Below are positions 9,007 to 18,628 of a stretch of DNA of 39,013 nucleotides, piece after piece. The stretch is from Hydrogenophaga sp. GTDB lineage: Bacteria > Pseudomonadota > Gammaproteobacteria > Burkholderiales > Burkholderiaceae_C. Numbering within the stretch: position 1 is the first letter of the stretch; the number at the start of each line of letters is the position of its first letter. Made by a program: the position numbers and the translations under genes. The DNA is taken from NCBI RefSeq assembly GCF_028698005.1, contig NZ_JAQVEJ010000010.1, positions 1-39,013 on the forward strand, read 5' to 3'. The notes beneath the pieces were generated by a model, which worked only from the letters and a program-made list of their open reading frames with translations, had not been told where the DNA came from and searched no databases.

Positions 9007-10317
9007 TCATTTCAGGAAAGGCCCCCAGTCGGGCTCGCGGATTTCGCCCTGCACGCTGGCCAGCCGGGTTTTGACACGGCCGTCCAGCGTGGTGGTCATC
9101 AGGGCCTCCCCGCGGTCGCGCGTGGCGTAGATGATGAGGCGGCTGTTGGGCGCGAAGCTCGGGCTCTCGTCAGCCGACGTCTCGGTCAGTGCCGTGGTGT
9201 TGCCCGACGCCAGGTCCATGACATGCAGTCGGAACGCGCCACCGAGGCGGGAGATGAAGGCCAGCCATTTGCCATCCGGGCTGGGTGCCGGCGATATGTT
9301 GTAGTTGCCGTTGAAGGTGATCCGCTGCGCGCCCCCGCCATTGGCATCCATGCGGTAAATCTGCGGCGAGCCGCCGCGGTCGCTGACGAAGTAGATGCTG
9401 CGGCCGTCGGCGCTGAACACGGGCTCGGTGTCGATGCCGCCCGACTGCGTGAGCCGGCGCGGGGCCGTTCCGTCGAGGTTCAGCGCATAGACCTGGGCGT
9501 TGCCGGAAATGGACAATGCAGCGACCATGCGGCGTCCGTCGGGCGACCACGATGGCGCACTGTTGGAGCCGCGGAAGTTGGCCAGCAAGCGGCGGCGGGC
9601 CGTGAAGATGTCGTGCGAGTAGATGACCGGCTTGCGGGACTCGAACGAGACGTACATCAACTCGTTGCCGGCCGGCGACCACGAGGGCGAGATCAGGGGC
9701 TGGTTGCTGCGGAACACTTCCTGCGCGACCTCGCCATCGGCATCGGCCACCCACAGGCGATGCGTGTTGCCCTGTTTGGACACATAGGCGATGCGGGTCG
9801 AGAACACCCCCTTGTCACCGGTGAGCTTCTCGTACATGAAGTCGGCGATCCGGTGTGCGGCCTGGCGCAGATCGCGCGTGGTGACCGGATAGCTCATGGC
9901 CCCCAGGTCCTGACCACGGACCGCGTCCCAGAGGCGGAAACGGACGTCGAAACGGCCATCGGCCAGCCGCGACACGCTCCCGGTCAGCAGGGAGTCGGTG
10001 CCCTTGCTCCGCCAGGGCGCCAGATCGGGGCGGGACGACTCATCGAGGTGGTAACCCAGCGGCGGCACGAAGCGGAACTGGCCAGAGCGCTCCAGGTCGG
10101 CGCGAATGATGGCCGCCATGTCCTGCGTCACCAGCCCGTTGTCGCGAAACGGTGCAATGGAAAAGGGGATCTGCGTGGCCCCGGCGCCCGCCACTTCGAC
10201 GCGGAATTGTGCCCAGGCCGGGGTGAACGGGACGGCGGCTACAGCCGCGGAAGCTGCGGCCTGGCCCAGCCAGGTGCGGCGCGAAAAGCGAAATGCAAGG
10301 CGGTGGTTATCGTGCAT
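9007..10317 (-). CDS. tolB: Tol-Pal system beta-propeller protein TolB
   Basis: PF/DNGLV N-domain and WSPDGR / FSADGRSIYFVSDRGGSPQIYRM propeller repeats; ATG chosen at 10317. Confidence 0.95.
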   Translation of the reverse strand: MHDNHRLAFRFSRRTWLGQAAASAAVAAVPFTPAWAQFRVEVAGAGATQIPFSIAPFRDNGLVTQDMAAIIRADLERSGQFRFVPPLGYHLDESSRPDLAPWRSKGTDSLLTGSVSRLADGRFDVRFRLWDAVRGQDLGAMSYPVTTRDLRQAAHRIADFMYEKLTGDKGVFSTRIAYVSKQGNTHRLWVADADGEVAQEVFRSNQPLISPSWSPAGNELMYVSFESRKPVIYSHDIFTARRRLLANFRGSNSAPSWSPDGRRMVAALSISGNAQVYALNLDGTAPRRLTQSGGIDTEPVFSADGRSIYFVSDRGGSPQIYRMDANGGGAQRITFNGNYNISPAPSPDGKWLAFISRLGGAFRLHVMDLASGNTTALTETSADESPSFAPNSRLIIYATRDRGEALMTTTLDGRVKTRLASVQGEIREPDWGPFLK

Positions 10318-10477
10318 GCGAGGCGTTGGGGTTATTGGACCTTGGTGGATGAATTTCACTCAAAGTTCCATGCGATGCATCGCATTGGATAATACCGGAT
10401 GACGCAAGGCTGTCCGTCACAAGATGTGATCGCCTTGGAGGCCATTGGCGCCTGCAGTCCTCCCGCCCACTTCGCAC

Positions 10478-12286
10478 ATGTCCGATAAGCCGCCCGAGTC
10501 CCTTTCCATCCTTCAGCGTCTGCGGCGGTTCTGGCCCTATTTCCGGCAGGCCCGCAGCGGCATCGCGCTGGCCGTGATCGGCACCGTGATCGGCGCCGTC
10601 AGCGAGCCGATGATCCCGGCCCTGCTCAAAACCCTGCTCGACCGCGGCTTCACCGAAGGCCGCATCGATCTGTGGATGGTGCCTGTCGCCCTGCTGGGCC
10701 TGTTCGGCCTGCGCGGGATGGCGGGTTTCGTGGCGCAGTATGCGCTGTCCTACACCGCCAGCCTGGGTCTGCTCAACCTGCGGCGGGCCATGTTCGTCCG
10801 GCTCAACGTGGCCGAGCCGGGCCTGTTCGCGCGCCAGAGCGCCAGCAAGCTGTCCAACACCCTCGTCTACGAAGTCCAGAACGGATCGACCACCCTGGTC
10901 AATGCCCTGCTCACCCTGGCCAAGGACAGCCTGACCTTGGTGGCATTGATGGGCTACCTGATGTACCTGAACTGGAAGCTGACACTGATCGTGCTGCTGC
11001 TGTTCCCGGGACTGGTGGTGATCATGAAGGTGCTCTCGCGCCGCCTGTACAAACTCACACGGGCCAGCCAGCAGGCCACCGACGAGCTGGCCTACGTGGT
11101 GGAGGAGAACGCGCTGGCACACCGGATGATCCGGCTGCACGGCGCCCAGGCCCAGCAAGGCGGCCGCTTCGAGCGGCTGAGCGTGGTGTTGCGCCGGCTG
11201 GCACTGAAGTCAACCATCGCCCAGGCGGCCATGACGCCCCTGACGCAGTTGCTGGCCGCCGCTGCGCTGTCGGCCGTGATCGCCATCGCGCTCTGGCAAA
11301 GCAGCACCTCGGGCGTGACGGTGGGCAATTTCGTGGCCTTCGTCACCGCCATGCTGATGCTGATCGCCCCGGTGCGCCACCTGGCCGAGATCGCCGGGCC
11401 CATCACCCGCGGTCTGGCCGCGCTGGAGCGTGGCCTGGAGCTGATCGAGGGCACGCCCGAACAGACGGGTGGCCACCACGCGCCAACGCAGGTCAAAGGC
11501 GAGCTGTCGCTGCAGGATGTCTGGGTCCGATACCCGAGGCGCGAAGGTGAAGTCGACGCGCGCCCCGCCCTGCGCGGTGTCACGCTGGATGTGCGTGCCG
11601 GCGAGGTGCTGGCCCTGGTCGGGCCCTCGGGGTCGGGCAAGACGACGCTGGTCAACCTGCTGCCGCGTTTTCTCGAACCGAGCCAGGGGCGCATCCTGCT
11701 CGATGGAGTGGCCCTGCCCGACTGGGATCTGATGGCCCTGCGGCGCCAGTTCGCCATGGTCAGCCAGGATGTGGTCATGCTCAACGACTCCCTGGCGGCC
11801 AACGTGGCGCTGGGGTACGCCGATGCCGAAGGCATCGACGAGCAGCGTGTCCTGGCGGCCCTGCAATCGGCCAACCTCGGCGAGCTCGTGGAGCGCCTGC
11901 CCGAGGGTATCCACACCGGTGTCGGGCACAACGCCACCGAGTTGTCCGGCGGCCAGCGCCAGCGCCTGGCCATCGCCCGCGCGATCTACAAGGACGCGCC
12001 CATCCTGATTCTCGACGAGGCGACCTCGGCACTGGACAACGAATCCGAGCGCCTGGTGCAGGATGCCCTGTCGCGCCTGATGGCAGGCCGCACCACCCTG
12101 GTGATCGCGCATCGCCTGTCCACCATCGAGCACGCCGACCGGGTGGTGGTGCTGGCCGACGGCCAGCTGATCGAACAGGGTACGCACCAGCAGTTGCTGC
12201 GCCTGGGCGGGATGTATGCGCGGCTGCATGCGCAAGGGTTCGGTCCGGCCAGCCCGGTGGCCAGCACCGACATTCCGATCGACTGA
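10478..12286 (+). CDS. msbA: Lipid A export ABC transporter permease/ATP-binding protein MsbA
   Basis: Six-TM exporter fused to ABC domain: Walker A GPSGSGKTTL, signature LSGGQRQR, Walker B ILILDEATSALD. Confidence 0.93.
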   Translation: MSDKPPESLSILQRLRRFWPYFRQARSGIALAVIGTVIGAVSEPMIPALLKTLLDRGFTEGRIDLWMVPVALLGLFGLRGMAGFVAQYALSYTASLGLLNLRRAMFVRLNVAEPGLFARQSASKLSNTLVYEVQNGSTTLVNALLTLAKDSLTLVALMGYLMYLNWKLTLIVLLLFPGLVVIMKVLSRRLYKLTRASQQATDELAYVVEENALAHRMIRLHGAQAQQGGRFERLSVVLRRLALKSTIAQAAMTPLTQLLAAAALSAVIAIALWQSSTSGVTVGNFVAFVTAMLMLIAPVRHLAEIAGPITRGLAALERGLELIEGTPEQTGGHHAPTQVKGELSLQDVWVRYPRREGEVDARPALRGVTLDVRAGEVLALVGPSGSGKTTLVNLLPRFLEPSQGRILLDGVALPDWDLMALRRQFAMVSQDVVMLNDSLAANVALGYADAEGIDEQRVLAALQSANLGELVERLPEGIHTGVGHNATELSGGQRQRLAIARAIYKDAPILILDEATSALDNESERLVQDALSRLMAGRTTLVIAHRLSTIEHADRVVVLADGQLIEQGTHQQLLRLGGMYARLHAQGFGPASPVASTDIPID

Positions 12287-12319
12287 CACCGGCCGCCGGT
12301 CGCCGGTCTGCCATGCAAC

Positions 12320-12342
12320 AAAAAAAGGCTCCCGCGGGAGCC
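12320..12342 (-). terminator. Rho-independent terminator of the outer-membrane protein gene
   Basis: Minus strand GGCTCCCGCGGGAGCC followed by a T run. Confidence 0.88.
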
Positions 12343-12364
12343 CTGGTACTGACCCGGAGCCGGA

Positions 12365-13438
12365 TCAGAAGTTGTACTGGACGCCGGCACCGAAATAATC
12401 GACGTTGCCCCAGCGCGGGTTGTTGCTGCGGCCTTCCCGCGGGAAGTGATCGGCATCGAAACGCAGCGACAGCTTGTCGGTGAGCGAGTAGGTGGCGCCA
12501 ACGCCATACACGCCACGGGTCTTGGCGTCGCTGCCGCCGCCGAAGCTGTCGTGCTTGACGCGGGCGGCGCCCAGCTTGCCGAACAGGCGCAGCTTGTCGG
12601 TCACCTGGCCACCCAGGGTGACGCGTGCGCCCAGCGCCTGCGCGCCGACGTCAAAGGTGCGCGAGCCGTCCACGGCGCCGTACTGATGATCCTTGCCGCC
12701 CTGGAAGAACACCTCGGCACCGAGCAGTTCGTTGAACTGATAGCCGGCCCCGAACTGCGTGCCGATCTGGCGGTCGGTGTTGCCCACGCTGGTGGACGCG
12801 TCGGCGCCATGGTAGACGACGCTGTCATTGACCGCGCCCAGTGTGCCGAACACATACGGCCCCGCCACTTTCCTGGGCTCGGGTGCTGGCGCAGGCGCGG
12901 CCACCGGCACCGGTGCCGGTGCGGGCGCAACCACGACAGGCGCGGGAGCGGGTGCGGGTGCGGGCGCCGGGGCGGCAGCCACCGGAGCAGGCACCGGCAC
13001 CGGCCGCGGGAAGGCACCCGCGAAGCGGTTGTCGCACTGGGCCATGCTGGCGCGCACCGGCTTGCCGGTGGCATCCGCGTACACGTTCACGTCCATATCG
13101 GGGGCAAACGGCACGTACTTGCCCTGCAGCACCTTGGAGACGCCGTTGCGGCCATTCTGGCGGCCGACGCCGAGGTCGCAGGCACCGTTGGCGTACTCGG
13201 GGCCCAGATCGGCCAGCTTGACGGTCTTCACGCTTTTTTCGCCCTTTTGCAGGCGCGTGGGCATGCGGGTGACCGGCTGGTAGAAGCGGGCCTGGCCGGC
13301 CAGCACCGCCGCATCGCATTCGGCGGCCGTGTCATAGCCGGTGTTGCCGGTGGCATCCGTGGTCGGTGCGGCCCAGGCCGCAGCCGACATCAGGCTGCCG
13401 GCGACAAGGGCGATCGGGGTGAATCGAAACGTTCTCAT
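12365..13438 (-). CDS. Outer membrane beta-barrel protein with N-terminal Cys-containing domain and Pro/Ala linker
   Basis: Signal peptide MRTFRFTPIALVAGSLMSAAAWAA; (PA)n linker; C-terminal OmpA/OmpX-like barrel ending ...VDYFGAGVQYNF. Confidence 0.8.
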   Translation of the reverse strand: MRTFRFTPIALVAGSLMSAAAWAAPTTDATGNTGYDTAAECDAAVLAGQARFYQPVTRMPTRLQKGEKSVKTVKLADLGPEYANGACDLGVGRQNGRNGVSKVLQGKYVPFAPDMDVNVYADATGKPVRASMAQCDNRFAGAFPRPVPVPAPVAAAPAPAPAPAPAPVVVAPAPAPVPVAAPAPAPEPRKVAGPYVFGTLGAVNDSVVYHGADASTSVGNTDRQIGTQFGAGYQFNELLGAEVFFQGGKDHQYGAVDGSRTFDVGAQALGARVTLGGQVTDKLRLFGKLGAARVKHDSFGGGSDAKTRGVYGVGATYSLTDKLSLRFDADHFPREGRSNNPRWGNVDYFGAGVQYNF

Positions 13439-13662
13439 GGCTTTCCTTCGCAATGAACAAAACAATGGGATGGATGCACTGTGCCTGTGCTGCGGCGTGC
13501 TGTCTGCCAGAGAAGTCCTACAGATTGCCCGAAGTGCCGGTCACTGCACACCGCTGTGGGCTGCATGCATCAGACTGTCGACACCGTAGCGGCAAACGCC
13601 GCGCACGGGATGTGACAAACGGTAAGAGCCGTGCGCGGGCGCACGCACGGCAGTGAGGCCGA

Positions 13663-15204
13663 TCAGAGCAGCACGATGTCGTACTGTTCCTGGGTCATGG
13701 ACGCTTCGGACTGCAGCGAGATCGGTTTGCCGATGAAGTCGGACAGACCGGCCAGGTGCTGGCTTTCCTCATCGAGAAACAGCTCGACCACCTGGGGTGA
13801 TGCGACCACGCGGAACTCCCGGGGGTTGAAGGCTCGGGCCTCGCGCAGGATCTCGCGCAGGATGTCGTAGCAGACGCTGCGCGCGGTCTTCACGGTCCCC
13901 CTGCCTGCGCAGGCGCTGCAGGGTTCGCTGAGCATCTGCGCCAGCGACTCGCGGGTGCGCTTGCGGGTCATCTCGACCAGGCCCAGTTGCGAGAACCCGC
14001 CGATCATGGTCTTGACCCGGTCGCGCGCCAGTTGCTTGCGAAACTCCATCAGCACCGCTTCGCGGTGATCCTCGGGCACCATGTCGATGAAGTCGACGAT
14101 GACGATGCCGCCCAGGTTGCGCAACCGCAATTGCCGGGCAATGGCCTGCGCCGCTTCAAGGTTGGTGCGGAACACCGTGTCATCAAAATTGCGTGCCCCG
14201 ACAAAGCCGCCCGTGTTGACATCGACGGTGGTCAGCGCCTCGGTCTGGTCGATGACCAGGTAGCCCCCCGACTTGAGCTCCACCCGCCGCCCCAGCGCCT
14301 TGGTGATCTCCTCGTCGACACCGAACAGATCGAAGATCGGGCGCTCGCCACTGTAGTGTTGCAGCTTGGGCAGCGTGTCGGGCATGAACTCGGCGGCAAA
14401 CTGCCTGAGCTGGCCGTATTGCTCGCGCGAATCGATCTTGATCGACTGTGTTTGCGTGCTGGCCAGGTCCCGCAGCACGCGCTGCATGAGGGTCAGGTCT
14501 TCGTGCAGCAGCGAGGGCGGGGGCAGGCGCGTGGCGGCGTCGCGGATGCGCTGCCAGGTCTTGCGCAGGTAGGCAATGTCCTCGCGCAATTCCTCGTCGC
14601 TCGCGTCCTCGGCGTTGGTGCGCAGAATGAAACCACCGGCGGTAGTGCCGTCACCCTGCGCCGCGGTCAATTGCATCACACGCTGGCGCAAGGCTTCGCG
14701 CTGGGCCGGTGGAATCTTCTGGCTGACACCGATGTGGTCATCCTGCGGCAGGTACACCAGCAGACGCCCGGCGATGCTGATCTGCGCTGTCAGCCGCGCA
14801 CCCTTGGTACCGATCGGGTCCTTGAGCACCTGCACCATCAGTGCCTGTCCCTCAAAGATCTGGCGCTCGATCGGCAGCACCGGATCGGGCTGGAGGACCT
14901 TGCTGGCGGCGCCGTTGGTGGCGGCAGCCGTCGCCGCCGTCACGCGTTCGCGCGGCGCGGCATGCTTGGCCGTGATGTTCGGCATGAGGTCGGCGACATG
15001 CAGGAAGGCGGCACGGTCCAGGCCGATATCGATGAAGGCGGATTGCATGCCGGGCAGCACCCGCGAGACCTTGCCCAGATAAATGTTGCCGACCAGGCCA
15101 CGCTCGAGCGTGCGCTCGATGTGCACTTCCTGCACCGCGCCCTGCTCGACGATGGCGACCCGCGTTTCCTGCGGTGCCCAGTTGATCAAAATGTCCTGGC
15201 TCAT
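13663..15204 (-). CDS. rng: Ribonuclease G
   Basis: RNase E/G family: ILINWAPQETRVAIVEQGAVQEVHIER, S1-like GNIYLGKVSRVLPGMQSAFIDIG, CSACAGRGTVKT. Confidence 0.96.
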   Translation of the reverse strand: MSQDILINWAPQETRVAIVEQGAVQEVHIERTLERGLVGNIYLGKVSRVLPGMQSAFIDIGLDRAAFLHVADLMPNITAKHAAPRERVTAATAAATNGAASKVLQPDPVLPIERQIFEGQALMVQVLKDPIGTKGARLTAQISIAGRLLVYLPQDDHIGVSQKIPPAQREALRQRVMQLTAAQGDGTTAGGFILRTNAEDASDEELREDIAYLRKTWQRIRDAATRLPPPSLLHEDLTLMQRVLRDLASTQTQSIKIDSREQYGQLRQFAAEFMPDTLPKLQHYSGERPIFDLFGVDEEITKALGRRVELKSGGYLVIDQTEALTTVDVNTGGFVGARNFDDTVFRTNLEAAQAIARQLRLRNLGGIVIVDFIDMVPEDHREAVLMEFRKQLARDRVKTMIGGFSQLGLVEMTRKRTRESLAQMLSEPCSACAGRGTVKTARSVCYDILREILREARAFNPREFRVVASPQVVELFLDEESQHLAGLSDFIGKPISLQSEASMTQEQYDIVLL

Positions 15205-15231
15205 AGATTCTCTGGATAGGGTTCCGATCGC

Positions 15232-15849
15232 TCAGCCCAGGCGCACGCGGGCCTGCCGCAGCAGTTGGGCCGTCTCATGGGCGGGCAGCCCCATGATGCC
15301 CGAGTAGCTGCCGCTCATGTGCCGCACCCACATCGCTGCCCTGCCCTGGATGGCATAGGACCCGGCCTTGCCCAGGGGCTCGCCACTGGCCACATAGGCA
15401 CGGATCTCGGCGGCGCTCATCGGTGCAAACTCGACCCAGGACACCGACAGCGCCTCCAGGCAGCGGTCCTGGCGCGTGCCGGGCACGCCGATGGCCACCG
15501 CCGTCAGCACCCGGTGGCGCCGCTCCGACAGGGAGGCCAGCATCCGCCGCGCATCCGCCTCGTCCAGCGGCTTGCCCAGGATACGCCGGCCCAGCGCCAC
15601 GGTGGTATCGGCACACAGCACCGGCGATGGTGGCAGGCGCCGGTCGCGCATGCGCTGCAGGGATGCCTGCAGCTTCAGGCGGGTGACCCGCTGCACATAG
15701 GCCGCCGGCGTTTCGCCAGGCCGCACGGCCTCCAGCGACTCGACGTCCTCGTCCGCCCCGGGCAGAAGCAGTTCGCAACGCACTCCCCATTGGGTCAGCA
15801 GTTGCCGCCGCCTCGGGCTTTGCGAAGCCAGGTATATGAAATCAGCCAT
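15232..15849 (-). CDS. Maf-family nucleotide pyrophosphatase
   Basis: YLASQSPRRRQLL, ADTTV, KPLDEADARRML, YAIQGRAAMWV. Confidence 0.94.
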   Translation of the reverse strand: MADFIYLASQSPRRRQLLTQWGVRCELLLPGADEDVESLEAVRPGETPAAYVQRVTRLKLQASLQRMRDRRLPPSPVLCADTTVALGRRILGKPLDEADARRMLASLSERRHRVLTAVAIGVPGTRQDRCLEALSVSWVEFAPMSAAEIRAYVASGEPLGKAGSYAIQGRAAMWVRHMSGSYSGIMGLPAHETAQLLRQARVRLG

Positions 15850-15884
15850 CGTGATCCTGGGAATTGTCCGGCCAGCGCCTGGCC

Positions 15885-16352
15885 TCATTCGCGGTGATAG
15901 GGGTGCTTGGCATTGACCGACCAGGCCCGGTACAACTGCTCGATCAGCAGGACCCGCACCATCGCATGGGGCAGGGTCAGGTCCGACAGGCGGATGCGCT
16001 GGTGGGCCTGGGCGCGAAAGCCAGGGTCCAGCCCGTCCGGGCCACCGATCACCAGGGCCACGTCATCACCGTCAAGCTGCCACTGCTGCAGTTGCTGTGC
16101 CAGTGCTTTGGTGGTCAGCGCCGTACCACGCTCGTCGAGCACCACCACACGGCACCCCTTGGGCAAGGCGGCCTGAATGCGATCGCGCTCGGCCGCCATC
16201 ACGGCATCGACCGTGCGCGAGCCCCGTGGCTCGGTCTTGACGGTTTTGAGTTCGACCCGCAGTTCCGGCGGGAAGCGCTTGGCGTAGTCGTCGTAGGCCG
16301 TCTGGGCCCAGTCGGGCACGCGCTGCCCGACCGCGACGATCACCAGCTTCAT
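15885..16352 (-). CDS. rlmH: 23S rRNA (pseudouridine1915-N3)-methyltransferase RlmH
   Basis: [15 protein letters not shown]..., [44 protein letters not shown]. Confidence 0.97.
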   Translation of the reverse strand: MKLVIVAVGQRVPDWAQTAYDDYAKRFPPELRVELKTVKTEPRGSRTVDAVMAAERDRIQAALPKGCRVVVLDERGTALTTKALAQQLQQWQLDGDDVALVIGGPDGLDPGFRAQAHQRIRLSDLTLPHAMVRVLLIEQLYRAWSVNAKHPYHRE

Positions 16353-17065
16353 GCCTTCTTCTTGGCAGCGGGCTTCCTGGCGGGCGCCTTGGCCGCCGCC
16401 GTCGGGGATGCGGTTTTGCGCGCCGGCTTGGGGGCATTGACCACCACCTTGGGCAATGCGGCCTTGCGCTTGGCGGGCGCAGTCTTGCCGGCGCCGGCCG
16501 CTGCCGCCGCGCTCTTGCGCGGTGCCGGCTTGGAGGTGGCGCTTTTCTTGGCGGCAGGAGGTGTCGCCGGCGTGGCGGTCTTGCGCGCCACCTTGCGTGC
16601 GGGCTTGGCAGGCACCTCGGCGCTCGCGGCATCCTTGGCGCCGGCAGCCGCGCGCGTGGTCTTGGCGCCGGCGGTCTTGCGGGCCACCGCCTTGGCCTCG
16701 CCCGATTTCAGGCGCACCGGCTTGGCACCCCAGATCTCCTCCAGGCGGTAGTACTGGCGGATGACAGGCTGCATCACGTGCGCCACGGCAGCGCCGCAGT
16801 CGATGATGATCCACTCGCCGTTGTCTTCGCCTTCAATGCGGGGTTTGTCGAAACCGGCCTCCCGCACGGCGTCGCGCACGCTGTTGGCCAGTGCTTTGGT
16901 CTGGCGATTCGAGGTGCCACTGGCAATGATGACGCGCTCGAACAGAGGCGACAGATCGGCCGTGTTGAACACCACGATATCCTGCCCTTTGACGTCCTCC
17001 AGCCCCTCGACAATGGCGCGTTGCAGTTTCTGGATATCCTTCTTGGCGGTGGATTCGCTGGTCAT
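16349..17065 (-). CDS. rsfS: Ribosomal silencing factor RsfS with long basic Ala/Lys/Pro-rich C-terminal extension
   Basis: Core [35 protein letters not shown]...[14 protein letters not shown]...YYRLEEIWG; low-complexity tail of about 125 aa. Confidence 0.95.
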   Translation of the reverse strand: MTSESTAKKDIQKLQRAIVEGLEDVKGQDIVVFNTADLSPLFERVIIASGTSNRQTKALANSVRDAVREAGFDKPRIEGEDNGEWIIIDCGAAVAHVMQPVIRQYYRLEEIWGAKPVRLKSGEAKAVARKTAGAKTTRAAAGAKDAASAEVPAKPARKVARKTATPATPPAAKKSATSKPAPRKSAAAAAGAGKTAPAKRKAALPKVVVNAPKPARKTASPTAAAKAPARKPAAKKKA

Positions 17066-17700
17066 GAATGGTTCTGGTAGAGGTTGTGGGTCGAAATATA
17101 GCCTGCCACCGCAGGTGAGACCAGTGGCACGTCATCCAGCACACCATCAAGCCAGTCCTGCTGCATGTGGCGGCGCAGGGCCGTGGCGCTGACATTGAGG
17201 GGCGCCATGGCCAGTGTGACGAAGGGGATCTCCACCGCCGACAGGTTGGACGGTCGGTGTGCCGGCGACAAGGCGTCGGTCCCGATGTGCTCGGCCCGGT
17301 TGGCCACGGCCAGCGTGGCCCGGGACAGAATGTCCTGCCAGCGGTGCCAGGTCGGGAATTGCTGCAACTGGTCGGCCCCGACGATCAGGAACAGCTCGGC
17401 ATCAGGGTGTTCGGCCGCCACCTCGGCCAGGGTGTCGATGGTGTAGGTCGGTCCGGTGCGGTGCAGTTCGCGCTCATCAACGCGGGTGCGCGGCAGATCG
17501 GCAAATGCCAGGCGCGCCATCGCCAGGCGGTGCTCGGCGCTGGTCAGTGGCCGGGACTTGTGCCAGGCTTGCCCGGTGGGGATGATCAGCAGCAGATCCA
17601 GGCCCAGTTGGCCCAGGGCGGCCTGGGCGACCGCATGGTGTGCCACGTGTGGGGGGTCGAAAGCGCCACCGTACAGGCCAATGCGCGGGTGCACCGGCAT
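17062..17700 (-). CDS. nadD: Nicotinate-nucleotide adenylyltransferase NadD
   Basis: IGLYGGAFDPPHVAHHAVAQAAL...IIVPTGQAWHK-like segment, VGADQLQQFPTWHRW; ATG chosen at 17700. Confidence 0.94.
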   Translation of the reverse strand: MPVHPRIGLYGGAFDPPHVAHHAVAQAALGQLGLDLLLIIPTGQAWHKSRPLTSAEHRLAMARLAFADLPRTRVDERELHRTGPTYTIDTLAEVAAEHPDAELFLIVGADQLQQFPTWHRWQDILSRATLAVANRAEHIGTDALSPAHRPSNLSAVEIPFVTLAMAPLNVSATALRRHMQQDWLDGVLDDVPLVSPAVAGYISTHNLYQNHS

Positions 17701-18614
17701 CACACCCATTCCCGCCGCACCAGGAACTTCCGGTACAGCTCGTCCTCCGGTGCGCCCTTGCGGGTCTTGCGGCCGTAAGCCCAACTGACCAAGGGCGGCA
17801 TGGACAACAGGATGGACTCGGTACGGCCACCCGATTGCAGCCCGAAATGCGTACCCCGGTCCCAGACCAGATTGAATTCGACATAACGGCCGCGCCGGTA
17901 CAGCTGGAAGCTGCGTTCGCGCTCGCCATAGGGCGTGTTCTTGCGGCGATCGACGATGGGCAGGTAGGCATCCAGAAAGGCGTCGCCGACCGATGTCGTC
18001 ATCGCGAAGCTGCCATCGAACCCCAGCTCCGAAAAGTCGTCGTAGAACACGCCACCAATGCCGCGCTGCTCGTCGCGGTGCTTGAGGTAGAAATACTCGT
18101 CGCACCACTGCTTGAAGCGGGGGTACTTGTCGATGCCGAACGGGTCCAGCGCGTTCTTGCAGGTGCGGTGGAAGTGGATGCAGTCCTCTTCGAAACCGTA
18201 GTAGGGTGTCAGGTCCATGCCGCCGCCGAACCAGCACACCGGCTCCTTGCCAGCAGGCTTGGCGGCGATCATGCGCACGTTCATGTGCACCGTGGGTACG
18301 TAGGGGTTGCGCGGGTGGAAAACCAGGGATACGCCCATGGCTTCGAACGGTGCGCCGGCCAGCTCGGGCCGGTGCTGCGTGGCCGACGGTGGCAATGCCG
18401 GCCCACGCACATGGGAGAAGCCACAGCCTGCGCGCTCGAAGACCGCCCCATCTTCGAGGATCTGGGTGATGCCCCGTCCTTGCAGGCGCTCACCCCTGGG
18501 TTTGAGCCACTTGTCGACCACGAACTGGCCGCCATCGACCAGCGCGACCGTTGAGGTGATCCTTTGCTGCAGATCGACGAGGTATTCGCGGACGGCGCTG
18601 ATGGAAACGTTCAT
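17700..18614 (-). CDS. hemF: Oxygen-dependent coproporphyrinogen III oxidase
   Basis: [55 protein letters not shown]. Confidence 0.97.
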   Translation of the reverse strand: MNVSISAVREYLVDLQQRITSTVALVDGGQFVVDKWLKPRGERLQGRGITQILEDGAVFERAGCGFSHVRGPALPPSATQHRPELAGAPFEAMGVSLVFHPRNPYVPTVHMNVRMIAAKPAGKEPVCWFGGGMDLTPYYGFEEDCIHFHRTCKNALDPFGIDKYPRFKQWCDEYFYLKHRDEQRGIGGVFYDDFSELGFDGSFAMTTSVGDAFLDAYLPIVDRRKNTPYGERERSFQLYRRGRYVEFNLVWDRGTHFGLQSGGRTESILLSMPPLVSWAYGRKTRKGAPEDELYRKFLVRREWV

Positions 18615-18628
18615 GCTGTCTGGCCCGT

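Noticed and set aside
8968-10392. 474-aa plus-strand ORF antisense to tolB
   Set aside because: Shadow ORF; tolB is unambiguous.
13628-13651. GCCGTGCG...CGCACGGC hairpin upstream of the OMP gene and downstream of rng
   Set aside because: No U tract; plausible terminator-like structure but insufficient evidence.
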